Positions 53,495 to 63,776 are shown, counted from the stretch's first letter. The stretch is DNA of 64,000 nucleotides from Seiridium cupressi (GCA_036674765.1 JARVKI010000054.1:240025-304024); one strand, 5' to 3'. The notes: generated by a model not told the origin, from the letters alone. Translations and numbers: made by a program.

Positions 53495-53919
53495 TATTAT
53501 AAACGTAAGCTGGAAGCTAGGCTTTATATAAAAAACGGGACGTTTAGGCGACTAATTACTATTATAACGATTTTATTAAATAAAAAAAATACAGGGACCT
53601 AAGTTACGTAACGGATTAATAAGCCTTAATAATAATTTATAAATTATAAAAATTATAAAATAATTTATATAATTTAAAAATATTAATAAAAGAATAAATA
53701 TATATATATATAAAAGATATCTTTTATATAAATAATTATTACTTTAATAATTAATTTAAATATTTATTTATTTATAAATAAGGCTTATTAAACTTTAACG
53801 ATTATATTTTTATTCTTTAAAACTTAATATTCTTATTTTATATTACGTACTTTATTAATATAAACCTATTATTAATATATTATCTTAAAGTTTATTTTAA
53901 TGATAATATATTCGTTATT
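53495..53919 (+). repeat. 3' LTR of Ty3 element 3
   Basis: 425 bp, beginning TATTATAAACGTAAGC. Most differences from the 5' LTR are C-to-T or G-to-A. Confidence 0.85.
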
Positions 53920-54720
53920 AAATAATCCGTTAAATTAATTAAAAAATTTCGAGTTTAATATTAAAAAAAAATTAAAAAAAAGGATAATTTAAAAAATTTA
54001 AAAAATCCAAAATAAAATTATTCCGATAAAAATAATAAAAAAAGATAAAAAGTTTTTAAATTACGGTTATTAATAAAAAAAATAATTTAACTTGTTTTCG
54101 TAAAATTTACAAATTATAATACGATTCGTTTAAAATAACTTATATATTTTATATAAATCGTAAAATACTTAAAAAAATGTTAAATTTTATCGATTTTAAC
54201 GGTTTTATTAATTTTATTATAAACTTATATTTTAACCGTTTTAAAAAAAGGGATATTACGGTTTAAATTTAAATCCGTTTAATTTAATTATAATATTAAT
54301 TATATTATATATATAATTTAATTAACGTAATTATACTTATTTAAATAAATTTTTGAATTAAAAAAGTAATTAATTTTTACTTTTTAATTTATAAATTTTT
54401 TATTAATATTATTTATATTATAAAAACAACCTATTAAGCCTTTTTTAACCCGTAATAAAAACGGTAAAACTTTTTTATCCTTTTTATTTAAAACCGGGTA
54501 AAACCGATATTATTAAATTTAATTATAATCGAATCGAAATAATTTTCGTTAACGTTAAAAATAACGCAAATAAATTAATTTTTATAAATTAAATTACGGT
54601 AACGATTTGTAAATATAAATAAATCGTCGTAAAATCCGATTATAAGATTATTTTAAAATCCTTTAATCGGATTAAAAGGATTTCGGTAACGTATTATTCC
54701 GACGAAAGCGTATAAAGCTC

Positions 54721-55665
54721 TAAAAAGGACTAGGTTATATACCTGGGAAGCGACGTCTTTAATAAATAGTTCCGGTAGCTAATTAACCATTGAGTTAAAG
54801 GGGGATACTTACGGGGAGGAGGCTAAAAAGTTAATGCTATTACAAGGTTCCTACCATGGTGCGAAGCTGGTGGCACGTTAGTAGTTAAATAGAATTACAA
54901 CTGCCCTCCCATATTACTCCTTAAAGTTTCCACGATGGGGCCGCCGATCCATATTTTTCATCTTTCGGGTGCACCCTGGCTTAGTTCGTCGAACGTCATC
55001 AACACTGTACACGGGATGGTCAACTTGTTCGACCTGGGCGGCGGTGGGACTTCTGGTCAGAGGGAGTTCACAGGTGCCTTCGGCTCGAGCTCAAGCCCGG
55101 GTGCTACAAGGGCTTCATCGTCATTGACGCAATTCGCTTTACGACTTGGTTATATCTAAGCTCAGTGTTCTTGCATTGACAGGCGCGCTGCTACAGGGAC
55201 GCTAGGTGATAAAGTCTGGCGAGGAAGGAAGTCATACATTGTTGTGGCGTGGTATGGAGGAGCCCTTAGTCGACTGAATGTCCAGCTACAGGTAGTCCTG
55301 GATGCCTCCGGGCGTCTATCGATCCAAACCAAACCCATAGGCGAAGAAGATCAATTTCCATCCATCCACCTACCTCCCCCCGCAAGTGATGGTTTGAGTG
55401 GCAAGAGAAGCGAATCACAGCCTGGACTTCCGTGTTCAGCTGCACAAGGACTCAGAGCATTATATCCACACGGAAGGAACATGACCCGTAATGTCCACAC
55501 AATCGCTACAGATCCCTGTTGATTATATAGCATCCCATGCAGTTGCCACTTGGGCAGAAAACCTAGTGAGGCCATTTCATCGATTATTATGTAAGGCTCT
55601 TCCTACTAAGATTAAGAAAAGGGGGTGGGTGGGAAAAGTTCCGGAATAACAGTTGACACTATGCC
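54721..55665. other. Right boundary of the AT-rich block, no supported gene
   Basis: Composition returns to normal at about 54,700-54,800. Short open frames at 54,935-55,159 and 55,244-55,522 are present, but neither has a recognisable domain, and coding-like pieces switch frame. Probably decayed sequence. Confidence 0.4.
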
Positions 55666-56124
55666 TTAATACATTACTACGGCCCATGCTACATCAAAAG
55701 AGTCACCTTGTTCAGTCGTTGCGTTATTCACCCGGGGCATATAAGCATACTCGCTGATGTCTTCAAGCAGCTGCGTGTCTATGATGACTAATTGCAGCGA
55801 AAGGATATCCAATTCAATCACTATTACTGTCAGGAAAACGCCGATGCTAACAACATCGCGGGAGTGTTTAGCAACCATGAAAGAGATCCGAGAGGCACCG
55901 TCAAATGAGTTTAAGTCCTCTAGGGGCATGCTCGCTGAAATGACCTATTCCCACTTTTTCTACCCAATACAGTCGACGATAGGCATTATAAGTGCGCCCT
56001 TCTTCACGGTATCCAAGCCGGCTACAGCACCGTTGATCGAGAAACCCCTTTGTAAGATTGCTGTACCAACACAATTGACAGGCACTATAACCTGCACGAC
56101 GGCTCCAACGAACAGTTTCAACGC
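55666..56124 (-). pseudogene. Unrecognised decayed coding relic A
   Basis: One minus-strand frame reads as coherent protein for about 150 codons: VGAVVQVIVPVNCVGTAI, then FSINGAVAGLDTVKKGALIM, two TAG stops around 55,950, then SFDGASRISFMVAKHSRDVV and a Val/Ile/Leu-rich run before the stop at 55,666. Both stops fit CAG to TAG changes. The family is unknown to me; no signal peptide or catalytic motif is evident. The true start is not visible, as a TGA lies just upstream of the readable part. Confidence 0.45.
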
Positions 56125-56799
56125 CAGATGTCAGACCATACGAACCAATTGGTGGCCCTGCATGGTGCGGCGGTGTCCAGGAGTGTTGCAGATGGCCAGC
56201 ACTCGCAGCAATATACACGTGTATCATTAAAAGCTACCTTGGTACCTGGTACCTGGCACAAGGCCGAGCTACGTGGTGCATATGATTCGTGTCACGACGT
56301 TTGCAGCCGCATGTTTTCTCGTGTAGTGGGTCTTCATTGGTGGCTGAAGGTAATCAACAAGGACCAAAGTGGCCGTCAACACGGCTTGGAGAAACTGGCC
56401 TCACATTGTTTCTTACCAAGCATGGTCGTCACACTACACTGTATTTGACTTAGTATCAGGTTGGTGAAAGTCTGGGCGATACTGTCCCCCTAATGTAACC
56501 TTGTAGAATTGCGTGAGAAAGAGATATAGTCGCTATGATAAGATCGGATAAGGAGGTTCTGCCTAAGGACAATACACTTACATTGAGACATACGCCTGGC
56601 TAAAGAGGCCGTATCTATATGGTACCCATGAGTTGTCACCTGTCTATGCTCCTTTATGTATTATTGGTTTCTACATTGAAATACCTCGACACACACGGAA
56701 TCCATACAGGCGTAAGGCACGGCTTAGCTCCAAGACGCCTGTCTATCTTTCAAGCTTGGATGTTCACTTTCCTACATCGCAGCTGAGCACACCAGGAGA
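56125..56799. other. Gene-free spacer between relics
   Basis: Short opposing open frames only, with no motif. Nothing supported. Confidence 0.4.
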
Positions 56800-57139
56800 T
56801 CATAATACCATGTAAGCAGTCCGTATCATGAACTCCGGTAGTGCAAGAGGCAAAGGGGGTGGGGGTCCATTTAGTTTCGAAACTGTTTCTTCGTCCATCC
56901 TTATCCATTCGATGTCCGATGCGAAAATTGGAAAAGGGGGTGGAGGGCTCACACAAAACAGTATTTACGGAGCGACGACAAGGGAAGCAAGTTGAGGATT
57001 TGTGATAACGGCCAACGCGTATTGCGTAAACACCGACTCAATATCCAGCCTTGGCGCAAACGGCATGATACCCACACTTTACGCTCTATCCCAGCCATTT
57101 GCTTCCCCGATGGTGTTTTCCACAGCCGTATACTCACTA
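56800..57139 (-). pseudogene. Unrecognised decayed coding relic B
   Basis: A minus-strand frame reads EYTAVENTIGEANGWDRA, stop, SVGIMPFAPRLDIESVFTQY, then ALAVITNPQLASLVVAP, stop, and SPPPFPIFASDIEW, to a stop at 56,800. The first stop is TAA where Gln or Trp would fit. Its GWDRA-SVGIMPF piece resembles the SFDVAWAVVMY end of relic A, so the two could be pieces of one gene or duplicated relatives. Family not recognised. Confidence 0.4.
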
Positions 57140-58619
57140 GCCTAGTGTCCCATGTGTATTGTCACATTAACGGACTTATCTGTAATCCGGTATACATAGT
57201 GCGCGTTACCTTTAATTGTGTGTGGCTAGTGCGGCCTAAGATGCGAACAAGGTTAAATCTTTTAGAGAAGTGAACGCTTACCCACAACGTACGATGATTT
57301 AGTTCCCGAGGTAGCTCGTGCATGGTTAGTAACATCTCGATAGGCGCACTGCCGCTCAACTGTCATTGTGTCAATGCCCACCCTCTCTAGTACATCGATT
57401 AAATAAAGCCCGGTGATAGCAGCATTGGATATGGGTGCTCCATCATTGAGAATAACTAGCCGTTATATACCTTTGTCGTTCCTGTGTGCGGATCTACATG
57501 GAATGTTTTGCGTTGGATTTATACTGTATCGCTAAAGCTACAGTGCATAGATATAATAATATACTTGCTTGCGAGGAAACGTGCGATACTTAATTAATCT
57601 GCAGTATATATTAAACATATAAAATTAATATTTAAATAGCTAAAATCCTAGCTGACAGCTATTAAAACCACTAAAAATTAATAATATATTTAAATTATAA
57701 TTTTAAATATTAAAGGGTTATATCCGAACTTTATAATATAAGCTTATTTAACTTAATTATTATATTAATATAAAGTTTAATAGTTTTAAAAAAGTTTTAA
57801 AATTGCCGGGCAGCATTTACTATATCGATAAAGCCTCGAGATGAAAAGGAAATAAAACGAATGTCAAAGAGCTCGGAATTCTTTATAATACCCCAGCCAC
57901 GCCAGGGGCTGGAGCTGTAGCTGCAAGGGCCTATATTACCCAGTATGCTGCTCGAGCATGTAGCCCCTGATTTATTAATCGAGCGTTGAATGTCATACAG
58001 AAGGTATACGTTGTACATTTCCAAGGGGCAGTTCTTAGATTACATAAGACTCCGGCATGTCAATTTGCTATGTATATCCACGTGCGTGCTTTATAATACG
58101 ACCGACGCAAGAAGAAGTTATAACGCAACTTTTTTTCAGCTGCCAAGGTGGATAAGAGGGCCATACGAAATGTAAGAGGCGGAAGTATTTCGGTTTATTA
58201 TCACTATAGCCCGCTATGCCGACTTCCTAGCTTAAACCGCCATGTAAGGTGCTATATTATTAATTATATAACTTTATACTCGAGGAATATCGCCAGCTAC
58301 TTGATATAGTGATGTAAGCAGTGCATTTGTCCCATTAAACTAAATGTTATTACGCATTCCCGAGACATGCGATTAGTATTGTAAGAAGTTTTGCCATGTT
58401 TTACTACAAACACGAATAGAAAAGTAAAGCTCTACTATTATAGTAGTATTAAAGCAACGAGTCGAATCGAATAGTTGGAAAAATATGTCCCCTGAAAGGT
58501 GCCTCTTCCATTAAATAGTCTCCGCCGTTAAGTATAGTTTACGCAAACTTTAATATTATACCTGGCTCGTTCTTATAATCTCGAGCAGGGTAATACAATG
58601 GCAAGTTAATATAATACTT
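57140..58619. other. Transition DNA, no supported gene
   Basis: Mixed composition with short AT-rich patches (57,600-57,790) and no readable protein. Frames at 57,797-58,175 are short and featureless. Confidence 0.45.
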
Positions 58620-59830
58620 ATAACGTCGTCTTAAGATTTTAAACCTTTGTAACTCGTTAATTTTTTTAAATGCTAAGTATTTTAACTCGTATTAATTTTT
58701 ACAAGGCTGGTAATTATTATTAGTTATATTATATATATATTATAGTTTTTAATATAACGTTATTTAAAATTAAAGGTTTTAATATTAAAAATTAATAAAT
58801 TTTATATTAAAGTTATTAAATAAAGTGTTTTTAATAATTTTATAAAAATATTAACGCGATTATTATATATTAATAAAAAGGTTAACCGTTATAATAATTA
58901 CGTTAATTATTTTATTTAATAATTTATTTACGTTAAAAATTAAATAATAATTATTATTATTATTTATATTAAATATTAAATATTTAAATTATAATTTTAA
59001 TTCTTTAATAAATATATAAAATTATAATTATTTTATTAAATATACGATTTATAATAATAAATTATTAAAAGTTTTAATTATTAATTATTTATTAAAAAAA
59101 ATTAATTTAAAAAATTATATAACGTAAATACGTAATATACTTTTATTGATATTATAATTTTACCGCGTTTATAATTTATTTATAAACGTTAATTAAAAAA
59201 GATTTATTAAATTAATCGCGAATAATAAACGCTTTTAAAATTTATAAAACGTTTTTAAAAATATATTTATTATAAAATTATTAAAAAGTAAATTTAACGA
59301 ATTTATTATTTTAATAATTAATAAATTATTAAAAATCTTAAATAATATTTATATAAAATATATAAACGTTATTATATTATAAAAAAAGACGTTAAATATA
59401 ATTAAAATAAAAAAGGTTATAAACTTCGTTTTAATTAATAATATAAAACCGTATTTATACTTTTTAAACGTTTCCGCTTTATAATTATAAATTAAAAACT
59501 CGCGAGTAACGTTAATAACTATTTTAAAAATTATTAAATTAATATAAATAATAATAGTTTATAAAACTATAAAAAATATTTAAATATTTAATATATATTA
59601 TAAATGTAAAATGTTATTTTTATAATTTTAAAATACGGTTTATATATATAAAAAATTAATATAATAAAATTTAAACTACTTTTTCACGCATAAAAAACGT
59701 TTAATAAAATAAAAAACCAAAGTTATTATTAAATTAAAGCGTTTTTTATTAAGTAAAACTCCTTTTTTTATTTACGTTTATAATAAATTTTCCTTAAGCG
59801 CTTTTATAAATTAGCAAACTTTATCGTGCC
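58620..59830. repeat. Second RIP-like AT-rich tract
   Basis: About 1.2 kb with the CpA/TpG-poor, CpG-retaining composition of the main block, so probably one RIP-mutated transposon copy. I see no LTR, TIR or catalytic motif and no clear match to the families above. Confidence 0.65.
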
Positions 59831-60581
59831 GCAATGCTTATATTGCAAAATTACTTTAATATACGATTCCCACGGATGGCCAGTCGATCGAGAGTAGTTT
59901 TTACAATCTGTTCCTTTTTCCTTATACCTATTTCTCTTATTAAATAAATCTAGCGTTGGTATCTATAGACTATAACGTCTCAATACGCCGAGGAGGAATA
60001 GATTACCTAGATATATGTTAACTCGAGAAAATATGTCACCGAGTTTGTGGAAGAGTCTCACAGATAGTCGAGCTTTTTACAATTCAGGAGCTACCCAAAG
60101 TAGTTATACAGTAACATCTTGGCGGTTTTTCGACAATTAAGGGCTTGTAGCCTGTTCATCTCTAGAGAGTGGTATCATCTCACAAAATCATACAGGTGGT
60201 AAGTCATAGGTCTTCAAGCCCACCCTGCGCTCGATTCAGCAACTAGGTTTGCCGTCTCCCGACCTCGAAAACTCCAGCGCTGAATAGAGCCACGCCAAAA
60301 TTCGGCATCTACATGTAATACTGCATGTACATCGGACTCAAATTGTAAGTATATAGACCTGTTGAGCTCCGATAACATACGAACAGACACGACGTGAGCG
60401 TGGAAAATTTATTTAGTTACCTCCACCATCACGAATAAGCATGAAATGAATGGAAACAATGCTCTATTATTACGCCCATCATGCATCCGTATTGTACACT
60501 ATGGACATGTTATTTCCCCAAGCCCCCGAGCACCCTGGCTCGACGCGCCAAGATAAAGCCTAGTATACTGATATATCAAAA
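59831..60581. other. Intergenic region downstream of KGD2
   Basis: Normal-composition spacer between the AT-rich tract and the KGD2 stop. It must contain the KGD2 3' UTR; no gene is supported. Confidence 0.5.
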
Positions 60582-62059
60582 TTACAACAGCATACGTCTT
60601 GGGTCCTCAATGTACTCCTTGATCTTGACCAAGAACTGCACAGCTTCCCTTCCATCCAGAAGACGGTGGTCATAGGTCAAGGCGAGGTACATCATGGGGC
60701 GGATCTCGATCTTGCCATTGACGGCGACAGGCTTGTCCTTGATGGCATGCAGACCGAGCACAGCACTCTGGGGCAGGTTGATGATGGGAGTACCCATGAG
60801 CGAGCCGAAGACGCCACCGTTGCTGATGGTGAAAGTGCCGCCAGCCATGTCCTCAATGGTGAGCTTGGAGTCACGAGCCTGTATTCCTCGTAAGCGATTG
60901 GGGTTCAGATCGTGCACAGAGCACAACAGGTTCATACCTTCTTGCCAAGTTCAGCGATGGACTTCTCGATGGTGATCATATCCATGGCCTCGGTGTTGCG
61001 GACAACAGGGGTGACGAGGCCCTTCTCAGTGGCAACAGCAACGCTGATATCGACGTAGTCTCTGTAGACAATGGTGTCACCACCATTCTCGCCCTCAATG
61101 GACGCGTTGACAGCGGGGATGTCGCGCATGGCCAGGACGGAAGCACGGGCGAAGGCGCTCATGAAACCAAGCTTGACACCAGTCTTCTTCAGCACATCGT
61201 CCTTGTAGAGCTTGCGGAACTCCATCAGCGAGGACATGTCGACCTCGTTGAAGGTAGTCAGGGAAGCAGCCGTGTTTTGGGACTGCTTGAGACGCTCGGC
61301 AATTCGGAGACGCATGCGGTTCATCTTGACCTGCAGAAGAGGGTCAGCAAAAGCTCAGTCAACTCCCATCATTCATTTCCACATACGCGGCGTTCTTCAC
61401 GGCTGCCCAAGACTGGACCAGAGGTCTCCTTGGCGGGTTGCGACGGCTTGGAGGGAGTCTCCTTCTTGGGCTCCGGCTTGGAAGCAGGCTTCGACGGCTC
61501 GGGCTTCGACTCTGGTTTCGACTCTTGCTTGGGCGCTGGCTTGTTCTCCTCCTTGGGCTCGGCAGGCTTAGCGTCGGTGGAAGCAGACTCTTCCTTCTTC
61601 GGGGCCTCCTTGGACTCGGACTTGTCGCCACCCTCGGGAGGCGCACCACCGGCTTCGATCTTGGCGATCTCCTGTCCGACTGTGACGGTGTCCTCCTCGT
61701 TGGCGAGGAGCTCCTTGAGAGTACCAGCCTCGGGCGCGTTGACGGCGACATCGATCTGTTTAGTGCCGTGTTAGTGGTTGGCCGAAGAAGACACGCAGTC
61801 CAAATGGCGCGTTGCTTGCCTTGTCCGTCTCAATGGTAGCAATCTCCTCATCCTGCTCAACGTAGTCGCCGACCTGCTTGTTCCATTGCTTCAGGGTACC
61901 TTCCGAGATGGACTCGGCCATTTGCGGGACTTTGACGACGGTGTCGGCGTAGGTGCGCACATGATTCATGAGCGTCGGCAGAGGCACGCCGCGCATGGGC
62001 TGCAGCGGTCTCCGCAGCTGCACGACACGCGCGGCAGTGAGTAACCTTCTGGAGAACAT
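60582..62059 (-). CDS. KGD2: Dihydrolipoamide succinyltransferase (E2 of 2-oxoglutarate dehydrogenase), mitochondrial
   Basis: Transfers succinyl from lipoamide to CoA in the mitochondrial TCA-cycle 2-oxoglutarate dehydrogenase complex. Exons on the minus strand: 62,059-61,820, 61,755-61,387, 61,330-60,938, 60,878-60,582. Introns are 64, 56 and 59 nt; the product is 432 residues, close to fungal E2o. Seen: an Arg-rich transit peptide ([19 protein letters not shown]), a lipoyl domain from about residue 40 with [14 protein letters not shown] and the lipoylated Lys80 in ETDK|IDV, a Lys/Pro/Glu-rich linker (about 110-195), then the catalytic domain with the E2o-like [12 protein letters not shown] and the active-site [12 protein letters not shown] near the C-terminus. 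No peripheral-subunit-binding domain is apparent, as usual for eukaryotic E2o. Intron 1 is GC-AG. The start is the Met at 62,059; an upstream in-frame Met at 62,089 would spoil the transit peptide. Divergent from the complex I gene. Intact. Confidence 0.95.
60879..60937 (-). other. KGD2 intron 3 (59 nt)
   Basis: GTATGA donor, ATACAG acceptor; joins ELGKK to [11 protein letters not shown]. Confidence 0.9.
61331..61386 (-). other. KGD2 intron 2 (56 nt)
   Basis: GTATGT donor, CTGCAG acceptor; joins REERR to VKMNRM at the linker/catalytic boundary. Confidence 0.9.
61756..61819 (-). other. KGD2 intron 1, non-canonical GC-AG
   Basis: Donor AAG|GCAAGC, acceptor AAACAG, with CTAAC available as branch site. 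Removing it joins ETDK to IDVAVNAPE, the invariant lipoyl-domain sequence. No GT donor nearby restores the frame. Confidence 0.9.
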
Positions 62060-63080
62060 GGTGGTTGTGAGAAGAAAACGAAAGGCCACGAGGCTGGGTC
62101 AAAAAGAAGGTTGACGCGGCGATCCCAAGAGGCGAAACGCACTACTTCCAAAGAAGTGAATTGAGAGAGACAATGCTGTCTGTCAGCTACTACCCAGAGC
62201 CAGCAACGGATAGAGAAGACAAGCGGCCGCCGGAGTGGTGGTGATGTTGAGATCAGGGGAAGGGGGTGTGACGGGTAGAAGTGGCTTGTGACAAAATCAA
62301 TGCAGGATTGCTCGCGATGACCTCGCTGGCACGGAAAGAGCTTCTCCAAAAATCGAGCACGGGGCCCCTGTCGCCGGCCAAGGAGGGAGCTTCGTTTTCA
62401 AGCATAGCTCCATTGTTTTCAGCACGTCCAGCACCTGAGGCCAGTGAAATCCACGAATCTGGGCCCTGACCCATTGCCTGCACGAGCGCTAGCCCGGCAA
62501 AACAGAGCAGCCATGTACCGGCTTCTCCCGCTAATCCGGTAATGAGAAAGAGCAAAGTGTCCAAGTCGCACGTCCGTAACATCTCAGAGCCTCCAAGCAG
62601 ATCTGGAATGACGTTTGGCTGTCGGGTGCTGAGCCAAGGCCCACTCCGCTACTGGCAGCTCATTCGCAGCTGGAGTCCCAGGCTCTGCCAACTGAGAAGC
62701 CCCCTCTAAACCCCCTGGGCAAGCTTCTGCGGGTGCTTTTTCTCAGCCAAGGGAGCACAAGCCGCAGCAAATCAGCAGCAGCTCGAAGTCATCAAGCTCC
62801 AATTTCTGGCTGCCTCAGGCCAAAAGACACTCGGACCTGCAGAACTCCGAGCACTGCGAACCTCGAATTCGCCTGCAAGCACGACTACATCACCAGCCAG
62901 CAATCGTGAGTCGGATTGGCCGCGACCACAACGACGACACCCATCTCCGCTCCTTCCGACCGATTGTCCGCTACGAGACGATATTTCATTGACGCTGGTC
63001 CGGCAATTGCATCGAGGCTACGGTGGTAGGAAACGCGTGCATCGCACCTGGAGGTAGCAAGGACACCAAAACAGCTCAAC
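62060..63080. promoter_or_regulatory. Shared divergent promoter region of two mitochondrial genes
   Basis: About 1 kb between the KGD2 and complex I subunit start codons, with no convincing gene inside. CCAAT occurs at 62,799-62,803 and ATTGG (CCAAT on the minus strand) at 62,915-62,919. Known: the CCAAT-binding HAP complex controls respiratory genes, including KGD2 in yeast. Inference: these could serve either gene, but a pentamer is common by chance. Confidence 0.4.
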
Positions 63081-63656
63081 ATGTCGACACGACAGGCTGC
63101 ACTGTGAGGACCCAATTGGCTCCGGGAAGATGTCTCAACCTCTAATACAGCTCTCCGGCAGGTCGCTCTACCGACGCTCCCTGAAGTTGTCGCTCGACTG
63201 GGCTGTGCACCGGCACTTATGGCGTGGCCAGGCCCTCTACATCCGATCCCTCTTTGAGGCGAACCGAAACATCACAGATCCCCGGAAGCAAAGGGTATGC
63301 ATCATCAATCGGGGCGCCCGAGTTCTAGGCCGGCGAGGACAAAGGCCACAGAAAGCTGACGTGTGGACCATTGTGTTATAGGCGTTACTGAGCGAGACCG
63401 AGAAGCTGCTCCAGACATGGAAGCACCCAGACCCGTATTGCCACCCGACGGCACCAGGAGGTACGTCGCTCGCGACAGGCACATCTGCCATATGCTCTAC
63501 AGGATCGGAAATGTCTGACAAATTCGGGGTACAGGTTCCAAGTACGAGAGAAACCTACCAGCGCATACGACAGCACGTAAGTCTTCCGCCCCATCAATCC
63601 AAACACGGCGGATTGACTGACATTCTTCTCCAGCTCCCCCGGATCTCAAGTTCTAA
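63081..63656 (+). CDS. NDUFB9: Complex I LYR-family subunit, B22/NDUFB9-like
   Basis: Accessory subunit of the mitochondrial NADH:ubiquinone oxidoreductase membrane arm. Five exons: 63,081-63,103, 63,162-63,294, 63,382-63,460, 63,535-63,576, 63,634-63,656. Introns of 58, 87, 74 and 57 nt all have GT..AG ends, giving 99 residues. Seen: MSTRQAALSLYRRSLKLSL with the LYR motif at residues 10-12, then WAVHRHLWRGQALYIRSLFE, NITDPRKQR, TWKHPDPYCHPTAPGGSKYE and a PPPDLKF end, all typical of the B22 group. Exons 1 and 5 are only 23 nt each. The first exon is chosen because it gives a continuous LYR motif. An alternative Met at 63,130 would need reading through the intron. Length suits the fungal family. 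It diverges from KGD2. Intact. Confidence 0.87.
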
Positions 63657-63776
63657 ATGCGATTGCATCAGGGCCGGCCGGCGTTCGATTGTACATAGAA
63701 TCTGTAATCTGCGCATAGATATATCAACAAGGAGAAAAGTTGCAATTATCATTAGCAAAGGCCTATTCCGTGCACG
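63657..63776. other. 3' flank of the complex I gene
   Basis: Short AT-richer spacer, presumably the 3' UTR, before the possible convergent gene. Confidence 0.4.

Larger units (their letters stand above)
46806..53919 (+). mobile_element. Ty3/gypsy retrotransposon 3, RIP-mutated
   Basis: 7,114 bp. LTRs lie at 46,806-47,229 and 53,495-53,919. The TSD is AAACG (46,801-46,805) against AAATA (53,920-53,924), differing by C-to-T and G-to-A. A purine tract precedes the 3' LTR. Gag zinc knuckle relic at 48,261-48,305. RT YFNN near 50,680-50,715, RNase H NGKADALSR at 51,459-51,485, integrase relic about 51,700-52,480 with LPDKT and QFAYNNAIN-like blocks. The 3' part (52,900-53,150) is less AT-rich, with no recognised domain. 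Coding is dead, with stops and Asp-to-Asn changes throughout. The uninterrupted site is in U-C-U copy 1 near 30,890. Confidence 0.88.
45310..54450 (+). mobile_element. Gag-only LTR-type element (U-C-U), copy 2, interrupted
   Basis: U at about 45,310-45,660, C at 45,660-46,805 plus 53,925-54,250, and U at about 54,252-54,450, collinear with copy 1. A purine run (AAAAAAAGGGA) precedes the right U, as a polypurine tract should. C carries the same destroyed zinc knuckle at 46,714-46,755. The unit was split by Ty3 element 3. The U/C junction near 45,650 is the uninterrupted counterpart of the element-1 insertion site. Confidence 0.6.
11869..54720. other. RIP-mutated AT-rich heterochromatic block of nested transposons
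   Basis: About 43 kb with almost no CpA or TpG, while CpG (as in acg, cgt), ApC and GpT remain. This asymmetry is characteristic of repeat-induced point mutation, which converts CpA to TpA on both strands. Translation gives stops in every frame over nearly the whole length. The block consists of retroelement and DNA-transposon copies nested in each other (listed separately). Subregions not assigned to a named repeat (about 11,870-13,100, 31,770-33,060, 37,110-38,830, 38,970-40,130, 40,270-40,900, 41,650-43,000) are the same kind of decayed AT-rich DNA, with no gene that I can support. The exception is 42,340-42,790, which is less AT-rich and keeps more CpG, but no protein is recognised there. 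Confidence 0.92.

Noticed and set aside
11869..54720. Possibility that the AT-rich block is a mitochondrial insert (numt) or an organelle contig
   Set aside because: No mitochondrial genes or tRNAs are legible. CpG is retained while CpA is lost, and Ty3/gypsy pol motifs with LTRs are present, which fits RIP and not mitochondrial DNA.
61277..61839. Long Leu/Gly- or Arg/Ser-rich open frames opposite and alongside KGD2
   Set aside because: Shadows of the Lys/Pro/Glu-rich KGD2 linker in other frames; the spliced KGD2 model explains the region fully.
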